Shown here piece after piece: positions 27,725 through 34,989 of a DNA stretch of 64,000 nucleotides (positions are counted from its first letter, which is position 1; each line of letters starts with the position of its first letter). The position numbers and the translations under genes were made by a program. This DNA comes from Flavobacterium sp. N2270 (GTDB taxonomy: Bacteria > Bacteroidota > Bacteroidia > Flavobacteriales > Flavobacteriaceae). The notes under the pieces were generated by a model, which worked only from the letters and a program-made list of their open reading frames with translations, was not told the DNA's origin and made no database searches. The DNA lies in NCBI RefSeq assembly GCF_025947225.1, contig NZ_CP110005.1:1984001-2048000 (forward strand), read 5' to 3'.

Positions 27725-28750
27725 ATGATATATTTAAATCAAAAATTAAAAAGAGTTGAAATAAAAGAGTTTGAAATTGAAAATAAAGTAGTATTTAATT
27801 ACTTTAATAATCAACCTTCAGAAGATAGAAATTCGAAATTGATTAAAGCCATATACATTGGTGTTTTGGCTTTAATGGAAGATAGAATTGCTTCATTTTT
27901 ATCAAAAACAACAAATGAGCTAGGTACTGAACTTGAAAGTTTAAAGATGATTTTTGAAATGAAAAAAGAACTTTTCTATAAATCAACAATAAAAGGAGCA
28001 TTGGCTGAAGATGATATAGCGGAGTTTTTAAATGAATTCTTTTTAAAGAAAAAAATTAAAGACAAAGCATTACTTACAGGAAATAAAGCAGGATATATTC
28101 CGAAAAATAAAACGGGTGATATTATTTGTGAAGTTGACGGAACTTCAGATTTAAAAATTGGTATTGAGTGTAAATTTGATAAGAGTATAAAACTTGGAGA
28201 TATTGAAAATAATAATATTTTTATCCGAAAAACAGATACTGCATGGAGTCAATTAATTGAAACAAATGCAAATAGGAATTCCAAAGTGAGTATTATTGTT
28301 TTTGATATTTCAGTTGTAGATATTTCAATTTTGAAATTCTGTGATAATGTTGGATATATACCTGAAATTGGTTTTGTTGCAATTATTAATTCTCAAGCTG
28401 GAGATTATACTAATTTAGGAATAGCATATATGTTGGCTCGAGACATTGCTACAAAATCTAAAACAATTGAATTAGATAAAGATTTACTAGCGGTATTAGT
28501 TAATCGTATTATTAAAGATATTAATGAAATTGTAAAGATTAAAACTTTAGTTCAACAGAATATTGACACCAACAAAGAAATCTTAAAGCAAATTGAAAAA
28601 TCAATTTTATTAGCCGAATTTAATCAGCAATATTTAAAATCATTCCTTGAATCAGGTACTTTAACTAAAAAGGATTTGCTTGATTTTTATTTAGGTGAGG
28701 ATGTAAAAGATAAGTTTAAATTGGTTGAAAAAGATATTGAGAAATTATAA
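27725..28750 (+). CDS. PD-(D/E)XK-like nuclease candidate in the SIR2-HerA cluster
   Basis: 341 residues, family not recognised by name. A nuclease-like core is visible: E95 in KGALAEDDIAEFL, D132 in NKTGDIICEVDG and E148-x-K150 in KIGIECKFDK, the order expected for PD-(D/E)XK enzymes. Next come an alpha/beta segment with SIIVFDISVVDIS and a helical C-terminus (about 245-341, NRIIKDINEIVKIKTLVQQN...) that may be coiled coil. It starts 2 bp after the KTSC gene and ends in a TAATG overlap with the next gene. A nucleic-acid-cleaving role beside HerA is inferred. Confidence 0.7.
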   Translation: MIYLNQKLKRVEIKEFEIENKVVFNYFNNQPSEDRNSKLIKAIYIGVLALMEDRIASFLSKTTNELGTELESLKMIFEMKKELFYKSTIKGALAEDDIAEFLNEFFLKKKIKDKALLTGNKAGYIPKNKTGDIICEVDGTSDLKIGIECKFDKSIKLGDIENNNIFIRKTDTAWSQLIETNANRNSKVSIIVFDISVVDISILKFCDNVGYIPEIGFVAIINSQAGDYTNLGIAYMLARDIATKSKTIELDKDLLAVLVNRIIKDINEIVKIKTLVQQNIDTNKEILKQIEKSILLAEFNQQYLKSFLESGTLTKKDLLDFYLGEDVKDKFKLVEKDIEKL

Positions 28751-29214
28751 TGCAAGAAATAAAACAACTCCTGTCAATCACAAAAACGCTCAAAGAAAAA
28801 TACAAACGTAGCTTTTCTTTAGACGGTCGTTTAGTAGGTGATATTGGCGAAGTGTTGGCGGCAGAAAAGTATGGCTTAGAATTATTAAGCGAAAATGCTT
28901 TTAAACATGATGCAAAAGAAATAGCTACTTGTAGAATGGTTCAAATTAAATCGTCTTTTAAAAACAATAGTTACTTTCCATTTGGAGAAGATAAAATACC
29001 AGATTATTTTTTAAGTATCAATATTTTAGAAAATGGTGATATTGAAGAGCTGTTTAATGGTCCAGGAACATATATCTTAGAACATTATATAAAACCTAGA
29101 AAGTTAAAGCATTATAAAAACACATATTATACTTTGTCAAAAGGAGTTTTAAGAGAGTTAAATAAAGAGGTTTTAGAAAAAGATAAAATAAAATTATTAA
29201 ATCAAGTGATATGA
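28750..29214 (+). CDS. Small restriction-operon protein with nuclease-like fold (DUF6998-like)
   Basis: 154 residues. The pattern LDGRLVGDIGEVLAAEKYGLELL (split: G30-D31-x-G33-E34), then H53-D54 and V64-Q65-I66-K67 in MVQIKSSF, fits a minimal E-x-D-QxK restriction-endonuclease core. I associate it with DUF6998-type proteins often found in type I restriction loci, from memory and not certain. It overlaps the preceding gene by one base (TAATG) and hsdR by four (ATGA), so it is coupled to hsdR and may belong to the restriction system rather than to SIR2-HerA. Confidence 0.7.
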   Translation: MQEIKQLLSITKTLKEKYKRSFSLDGRLVGDIGEVLAAEKYGLELLSENAFKHDAKEIATCRMVQIKSSFKNNSYFPFGEDKIPDYFLSINILENGDIEELFNGPGTYILEHYIKPRKLKHYKNTYYTLSKGVLRELNKEVLEKDKIKLLNQVI

Positions 29215-32200
29215 AATTCACAGAAGCACAATTAGAACAATCATTTATTGATTTACTCAAACAGGAGGATATGGTCCACCAAGTAGTTAATGATATTCGT
29301 AAAGTAGAATTTAATGGAGTGTCTGAACCACCAACTTTATACGGTCATATCACTTCCGAAAAAGTTTTAATTGATGCTGATATTATTGCATATTTAAAAT
29401 CGCAATATACAAGTGAAAACATTACGGATAGCGAAATCCAAATGATTATTCGAGAATTTGAAAAGCTACCTGCTTCAGATTTATATGATTCAAATAAAAC
29501 ATTCATGGATAAGTTGAGTAACGGTTTTCTGTTAAAACGAGAAGATAGAGCTCAAAAGGATATTTACATACAATTAATAGACTATTCTGAAAAAGACAAC
29601 AACCAATATAGAATTGTTAATCAATTAGCAATTAAGGGTTACGAAACGCGTATTCCAGACCTTATTTTATATATCAATGGTTTTCCATTAGTAGTTTTTG
29701 AATTTAAAACGGCTATTCAAGAAAATACAACACTAAACCACGCATACGTTCAAATAACAACACGTTATAAGCGAGATATTCCGGAGTTGTTTAAATACAA
29801 TGCTTTTTGCGTTATAAGTGATGGAGTAAACACCAAAGCAGGTTCGTTTTTTGCTCCTTATGAGTTTTTCTATGCTTGGCGTAAGATTGAAGGAATGGTT
29901 AAAGAGGTAGATGGTATAGATGCTATGTTTACTTTAATTCAAGGAATGTTTAATCGTAATAGACTTCGTGACATCATTCAAAATTTTATTTATTTACCAG
30001 ATAGCTCTAAAAGAAATGATAAAATAGTTTGTCGTTATCCACAATATTATGCAACAATTAAATTATTCGATAGTATTAAGCTAAACCAGAAACCTAATGG
30101 TAATGGTAAAGGCGGAACATACTTTGGAACAACAGGGTGTGGAAAGAGTTTTACGATGTTGTTTTTGAGTAGAGTGTTAATGCGTAGTGCTTATTTCAAA
30201 AGCCCTACCATTATAATTATTACAGACAGAACGGATCTTGATGATCAATTATCTGGACAGTTTACAAATGCAAAAGGTTTTATTGGTGATGAAACAATAA
30301 TTAGTGTTGAATCAAGAGTAGAATTAAGAGAAAGATTAAAAGGAAGAAATAGTGGAGGAGTATTTTTAACTACTATCCATAAATTTACAGAAGACACACA
30401 ATTACTTACAGATAGAACAAATGTAATTTGTATTTCAGATGAAGCACATCGTAGTCAAACAAATTTAGAACAAAAAGTAACACATGATGATGTAAGAGGA
30501 GTTAAGAAAACATACGGATTTGCAAAATACTTACACGACTCTTTGCCAAATGCTACTTATGTTGGTTTTACTGGAACACCTATTGACGCAACGATTGATG
30601 TATTTGGGGATATTGTGGATGAATATACAATGAGAGAGTCTGTAATTGATGAAATTACCGTTCGATTAGTGTACGAAGGTCGTGCTGCAAAAGTCATGTT
30701 ACACAATGATAAACTGAAAGAAATAGAAGGGTATTACGAACAATGTGCTGAAGAAGGAAGTAATGAAAATCAAATTGAGGAAAGCAAAAAAGCAATGTCT
30801 CAAATGAATGTCATTTTAGGCGACCCTTCAAGGTTAAAAGCTGTTGCAGAAGATTTTGTAAAACATTATGATAGACGTATTGAAGAAAATTCAAGCGTTA
30901 GAGGTAAAGTAATGTTTGTTTGTAGTAGTAGAGAAATAGCATATGATTTATATAAAAATATTATTGAGTTAAGACCTGAATGGGGTGTAGAAAAAGAGGC
31001 AGAAAACATAGAGTTACTTACTGAAACAGAAAAACGTGAACTAAAAGCCATTGAAAGAGTTAAAATGGTAATGACACGTGGAAAAGATGATCCAAAAGAA
31101 TTATATGATTTACTTGGAACAAAAGAATTTAGAAAAGGATTAGACCGTCAGTTTAAATTTGAAAACTCTAATTTTAAGATTGCTATTGTAGTAGATATGT
31201 GGTTAACAGGTTTTGATGTACCGTTTTTAGATGCTATTTATATTGACAAACCGCTTCAGAAACATAATTTAATTCAAACAATTTCCCGAGTAAACAGAAA
31301 ATTTGAAGGAAAAGAAAAAGGATTGGTAGTAGATTATATTGGAATTAAAAAGCAAATGAATTTAGCTTTGGCTCAATATAATAACGGTGGAGAATCTAAT
31401 ATTGAAGAAGTAGAAAAATCAGTTATAATTGTAAAGAATCAGATTGATTTATTAGAAAAAATATTTCATAAATTTAATTCAGATGGTTATTTTACAGGTA
31501 GTCCTTTAGAACAATTACAAACTTTAAATAAAGGTGCTGAGTTTGTTCAAACTACCAAAGAAATAGAAAATCGTTTTATGAATATAGTAAAACGATTAAA
31601 AGCTGCTTTTGATATTTGTTCTGGTAGTGAACTAATCTCACAAGAAGAAAAAGATAAAATTTATTTCTTCATGGCAATTCGTTCCATAGTTTATAAACTA
31701 ACAAGAGGAACTGCTCCAGACTCTGCTCAAATGAATGATAAAGTTAGAATTATGATTCAAGAAGCTATTGAGAGTGAAGGAGTAGAGGAAATATTTAAAT
31801 TGGGTGAAGAGGAAGCTACTGAGGTAGATATTTTTTCAGAAGATTATTTGGCTAAATTAGATAAAATAAAATTGCCACATACTAAGTTTAAGCTGCTTCA
31901 AAAACTATTGCAGCAAGCTATTGATAAAATGAAAAAAGTCAATAAAGTTGCAGGAGTAGATTTCTCAAAAAGATTAGAATCAATAGTTTCTAAATATAAC
32001 GAAAGAGAAGATACCGACATTCTTAGAAGTGAAGTTTTAGAAGACTTTACAAATGAAATTATTGACCTATATTATGCTTTACAAGAAGAAAATGAATCTT
32101 ATAAAGAATTAGGAATTGACTTTGAAGAAAAAGCCTTTTACGATATTTTAAAGACGCTAACTATTAAATATGATTTTCCTTATCCTGAAGATAAATTAAT

Positions 32201-32399
32201 ACTGTTAGCTAAAAAAGTAAAAGAAGTTGTAGATGATAAAGCTAAATACACGGATTGGAGTAAACGGGATGATATAAAAGCAGAACTAAAAGTGGGTTTA
32301 ATAATCTTATTAGCAGACAATGGTTATCCACCAATTGATAGAGATGAAGTTTATAAAGAAATCTTTGAACAAGCTGAGAATTTTAAGAAGTATAATTAA
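29211..32399 (+). CDS. hsdR: Type I restriction endonuclease subunit
   Basis: 1062 residues. The N-terminal RecB-type nuclease has PD at 149-150 and E164-F-K166 (RIPDLILY...VVFEFK). The SF2 translocase motor follows with Walker A GTTGCGKS (306-313), DEAH in ICISDEAHRSQ, motif III FTGTPI and motif VI QTISRVNR. The C-terminal helical domain binds the methyltransferase. Length is normal and the frame intact. The start overlaps the upstream small gene by ATGA and the stop overlaps the HTH gene by TAATG. It needs HsdM and HsdS to cut unmodified DNA. Confidence 0.95.
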   Translation: MKFTEAQLEQSFIDLLKQEDMVHQVVNDIRKVEFNGVSEPPTLYGHITSEKVLIDADIIAYLKSQYTSENITDSEIQMIIREFEKLPASDLYDSNKTFMDKLSNGFLLKREDRAQKDIYIQLIDYSEKDNNQYRIVNQLAIKGYETRIPDLILYINGFPLVVFEFKTAIQENTTLNHAYVQITTRYKRDIPELFKYNAFCVISDGVNTKAGSFFAPYEFFYAWRKIEGMVKEVDGIDAMFTLIQGMFNRNRLRDIIQNFIYLPDSSKRNDKIVCRYPQYYATIKLFDSIKLNQKPNGNGKGGTYFGTTGCGKSFTMLFLSRVLMRSAYFKSPTIIIITDRTDLDDQLSGQFTNAKGFIGDETIISVESRVELRERLKGRNSGGVFLTTIHKFTEDTQLLTDRTNVICISDEAHRSQTNLEQKVTHDDVRGVKKTYGFAKYLHDSLPNATYVGFTGTPIDATIDVFGDIVDEYTMRESVIDEITVRLVYEGRAAKVMLHNDKLKEIEGYYEQCAEEGSNENQIEESKKAMSQMNVILGDPSRLKAVAEDFVKHYDRRIEENSSVRGKVMFVCSSREIAYDLYKNIIELRPEWGVEKEAENIELLTETEKRELKAIERVKMVMTRGKDDPKELYDLLGTKEFRKGLDRQFKFENSNFKIAIVVDMWLTGFDVPFLDAIYIDKPLQKHNLIQTISRVNRKFEGKEKGLVVDYIGIKKQMNLALAQYNNGGESNIEEVEKSVIIVKNQIDLLEKIFHKFNSDGYFTGSPLEQLQTLNKGAEFVQTTKEIENRFMNIVKRLKAAFDICSGSELISQEEKDKIYFFMAIRSIVYKLTRGTAPDSAQMNDKVRIMIQEAIESEGVEEIFKLGEEEATEVDIFSEDYLAKLDKIKLPHTKFKLLQKLLQQAIDKMKKVNKVAGVDFSKRLESIVSKYNEREDTDILRSEVLEDFTNEIIDLYYALQEENESYKELGIDFEEKAFYDILKTLTIKYDFPYPEDKLILLAKKVKEVVDDKAKYTDWSKRDDIKAELKVGLIILLADNGYPPIDRDEVYKEIFEQAENFKKYN

Positions 32400-32725
32400 T
32401 GGAAAACCCTTTCGAACTAATTTTAGAACGTTTAGATAGAATAGAGAATGAAATAAAAGAGTTGAAAGATAAAACCAATTTTACTCCTATTGAAAACGAA
32501 TTAATGGACATCAACGAGGCGTCAAAATACTTAAAAATGTCAGTCCCTAAAATATACGGTAAAGTAGGTAGTAAAACCATACCGTATTATAAATTTGGGA
32601 GCAAACTATTTTTTAAAAAATCAGACTTAGATAAATACTTTTTTGATGTTAAACAGTTAATCAATATAGGTTTAGAGTTAACCAAAATTATAATAGATAA
32701 AAGTAAATTGGATAACAAAATTTAA
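32399..32725 (+). CDS. Helix-turn-helix (excisionase/MerR-like) protein ending the restriction operon
   Basis: 108 residues. The N-terminal 30 residues look like a coiled coil (LILERLDRIENEIKELKDK). Residues 36-80 form a MerR/excisionase-type winged helix: DINEASKYLKMSVPKIYGKV...IPYYKFGSKLFFKKSDLDKYF. It shares TAATG with hsdR, so it is coupled to the restriction operon. It may regulate the operon, perhaps through the GTACGTGAA array, or act as a recombination directionality factor; neither is shown. Confidence 0.8.
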   Translation: MENPFELILERLDRIENEIKELKDKTNFTPIENELMDINEASKYLKMSVPKIYGKVGSKTIPYYKFGSKLFFKKSDLDKYFFDVKQLINIGLELTKIIIDKSKLDNKI

Positions 32726-32937
32726 AGAAATTACTTTAACGATGTAAGATTAATAACTGTCAATTTATAATAATCACAAGCAAATAAACTAAGCATTTTT
32801 TATAATAAATTACGGTTTCCCACATTTATATATGTTTTATTATTCGTATAATTGTATGTGTAAATTCATACATATACAGATAAAATCAAATTGATTTGTA
32901 TGATTTTATTATATATATAAACAAGTTGTGCATAATT

Positions 32938-33807
32938 ATGAAAAAAACTATGAGAATAACAATTTTAGCTCTGATATTGATTTCAAATATTGGATTTTCA
33001 CAAAATGAATTGACTGAATTAAAATTTGACACCAAATATTTTGACGCAGTCGACAAATGGGTTGCATTTCCAAAAAAAGATACGGATTCAACTTACGCTT
33101 ATGGATTCATTTATTTAGATAATCAAGCAGGTTTCACCTTTAATTACGAAACTAAATTTCAAATAAAAGAGCAAAAGCTAATAAATATAAAACGTGATTC
33201 AACAGTTGGATTTATGAAATATCGACTGGAACCAAATACAAGTTTGGTTTCTGTTTTGACCGACAATCAAATTTCTGCGCTGAATTTACCTAAAGAGCCT
33301 GAATGGTTATCGATTTATAAAGAAGGCTCTGAAAAAGTGGACTATTTAAAACAAGAAGGCTATCACTACAACCACGTTGGTGCTTGTGAACAAGCTCTAA
33401 AACCTTTGTTAAAAGCTTATGAAATTGAGCCTCATTTTGATGGACTTGAATTTGAATTAGCATATGCCTACAATCATTTAGGACAATTCGAAAAAGCAAT
33501 TCCAATTTTGGAAAAAGCAATTGAAAACAACCCTAAAAACTACTACTTTTTTAGAGAATTAGGTTATTCGTATTTAGGTTTAAATAAAGTGGAAGACGCA
33601 GAAAAAACTTATCGAAAAGGAATTAAGATGTCCGATAATGATTTTGGAAAAAGTGAAATGTCAGTTAATATGGCTCAAGCTTATTTCAAACTCAAGAATA
33701 AAAAGAAATTTGATGAATGGGCTGAATTAACCAGAAAGTACTCAACTAAAGACAAAAGATATTTGCAATATATCGACCAATTTGAACAGAACTGGAATAA
33801 AAAATAA
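32938..33807 (+). CDS. Secreted TPR protein (cassette 1)
   Basis: The start is placed at 32938 (MKKTMRITILALILISNIGFSQ), which begins a clean signal peptide; an upstream ATG at 32896 would put 14 odd residues before it. 289 residues. After an N-terminal beta-rich region (about 25-135), TPR units are visible: CEQALKPLLKAYEIEPHFDGLEFELAYAYNHLGQ (about 152-185), FEKAIPILEKAIENNPKNYYFFRELGYSYLGL and VEDAEKTYRKGIKMS. The role is unknown. It is bracketed by GTTGTGCATA (32925-32934) and its exact inverse TATGCACAAC (33809-33818), as in an integron cassette. The gap 32726-32924 is AT-rich with no gene seen. Confidence 0.78.
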   Translation: MKKTMRITILALILISNIGFSQNELTELKFDTKYFDAVDKWVAFPKKDTDSTYAYGFIYLDNQAGFTFNYETKFQIKEQKLINIKRDSTVGFMKYRLEPNTSLVSVLTDNQISALNLPKEPEWLSIYKEGSEKVDYLKQEGYHYNHVGACEQALKPLLKAYEIEPHFDGLEFELAYAYNHLGQFEKAIPILEKAIENNPKNYYFFRELGYSYLGLNKVEDAEKTYRKGIKMSDNDFGKSEMSVNMAQAYFKLKNKKKFDEWAELTRKYSTKDKRYLQYIDQFEQNWNKK

Positions 33808-33808
33808 C

Positions 33809-33943
33809 TATGCACAACAATGGCTATAAGTAATTGCTTGTTCTCGCATACTTCTGAAAATCCTCGCGGATTTTCAGTTTGGTGTGTACTTGCTAAGTTA
33901 AGTGCTAAATCACGCAACTACTCATAGCCCAACCGTTAACTGC
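33809..33943 (+). repeat. attC-like dyad spacer 1
   Basis: 135 bases, more GC-rich than its surroundings, between TATGCACAAC and GTTAACTGC. Outer arms GGCTATAAGTAATTGC (33822-33837) and GCAACTACTCATAGCC (33914-33929) pair at 14 of 16 positions. A perfect inner hairpin is CTGAAAATCC-TCGC-GGATTTTCAG (33854-33877). An AAC core on the left and GTT core on the right with inverted arms is the plan of an integron attC site. The similarity is structural and the cores beyond GTT/AAC do not fit the classical consensus. Confidence 0.6.
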
Positions 33944-34020
33944 AAGCGTAGAGCGACAGCAGACAAAACGGGGAAGCTGAAAACCGACCAGAGTAAGCAA
34001 TAAAATTAAAAACAAAGAAA

Positions 34021-34218
34021 ATGAGTAAAGGTATTTTATGGACAATCAAAATTGTTGTCATTCTTGTGGTAATAGTCTTTATGACCGCAGCTAAAGAAAT
34101 TGGCATTCCAATTATTGTGAAAAACATTATTGGGTTTGCTATAATTTACGGAGTTTGGAAATACAATCCAGAAGAACCAAATGATAACAACAAAAATCAA
34201 GAACTAGATAAATCATAA
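34021..34218 (+). CDS. Small two-helix membrane protein (cassette 2)
   Basis: 65 residues: hydrophobic segments at 4-22 (GILWTIKIVVILVVIVFM) and 29-46 (IPIIVKNIIGFAIIYGVW), then a charged Asn/Glu-rich tail. No family recognised. Its stop overlaps the start of the J-domain gene (TAATG), so the two are coupled and may form a complex in the membrane. The leader 33944-34020 has nothing else visible. Confidence 0.7.
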   Translation: MSKGILWTIKIVVILVVIVFMTAAKEIGIPIIVKNIIGFAIIYGVWKYNPEEPNDNNKNQELDKS

Positions 34219-34745
34219 TGTTTAAAGACTATTATAAGCTTCTTGACATACCTCAAAATGCTTCTGACGAAGAAATAAAGAAAGCATTTAGAGAGCAAGC
34301 AATTAAATGGCACCCTGATAGAAATCAAGGAACGGACACGACATTGCGTATGCAAGAAATAAACGAAGCGTATTTAATTTTAAAAGACAAGGAAGCAAGA
34401 GCACGTTACGACATAGAATATGATAAGTTTAAACAATTTAAAGAAGAGAAGCGAGAAAAAGAAAATAAACAAGAAAAATCCGAAAATAGAGATTGGCAAA
34501 AGCAACAACAGCATTCTAAAAGGGAATATGAATATCAAGATTATAAAGTCGAAGATGATATACTCGCTAAATGGATGGAAAATGCAAAAAAACAAGCTGT
34601 GGATTTGGCCATTCAAACAATTAAGGATTTTAAAGGTGTAACAAAAGCCGCTGCAAATGGATGTATGAATGGAATTATTCAACTTGTAATTTGGGTTGTC
34701 GTAATAAATCTAATCTTCCTTTTAGTTCGTGCTTGTAATAATTAG
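34218..34745 (+). CDS. Membrane-anchored J-domain protein (cassette 2)
   Basis: 175 residues. Residues 1-67 are a J domain: DYYKLLDIPQNASDEEIKKAF, the HPD motif in KWHPDRNQG (about 31-39), and QEINEAYLILKDKEARARYD. A charged linker follows (about 70-110), then an amphipathic helix and a C-terminal membrane helix (GIIQLVIWVVVINLIFLLVRA). J domains stimulate Hsp70 ATPase; here it would act at the inner membrane. No glycine-rich or zinc domain is present, so it is a type III J protein. Coupled to the upstream small membrane protein. The role in the island is unknown. Confidence 0.88.
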   Translation: MFKDYYKLLDIPQNASDEEIKKAFREQAIKWHPDRNQGTDTTLRMQEINEAYLILKDKEARARYDIEYDKFKQFKEEKREKENKQEKSENRDWQKQQQHSKREYEYQDYKVEDDILAKWMENAKKQAVDLAIQTIKDFKGVTKAAANGCMNGIIQLVIWVVVINLIFLLVRACNN

Positions 34746-34857
34746 TTATATGAGAATAAAAACAACTATGATTTTTGTAATTACTGTAAGTCGGACTTCG
34801 CAACAATTCTTAAATCATTCAGAATAACTAACATTAGATAAAATGACAAGAACGCCA

Positions 34858-34954
34858 GCAGGTAACAGGCGTTTGGCTCAATGGCGGGTTAAGTGCTCCG
34901 CAGACACATTTGTGGTAAAAATCGCCACCTTAGCGAAGCCGCAAAACGTTAGCG
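34858..34954 (+). repeat. attC-like dyad spacer 2
   Basis: 97 bases between GCAGGTAAC (34858-34866) and GTTAGCG (34948-34954). Nested arms are CGTTT/AAACG (34870-34874 with 34944-34948), GGCT/AGCC (34875-34878 with 34937-34940) and TGGCG/CGCCA (34882-34886 with 34923-34927), the right side carrying extra unpaired bases. GC-rich compared with the flanking genes. The left core is the inverse (8 of 9) of the GTTAACTGC that begins cassette 2. Confidence 0.6.
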
Positions 34955-34989
34955 GTCAGGCTATCGCAGAATACTAAAAATCAACGTAA

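Noticed and set aside
34380..34682. Phe/Ile-rich 100-residue frame antisense to the J-domain gene
   Set aside because: Its composition is the mirror of a Lys/Glu-rich coding strand; the sense gene has clear J-domain motifs.
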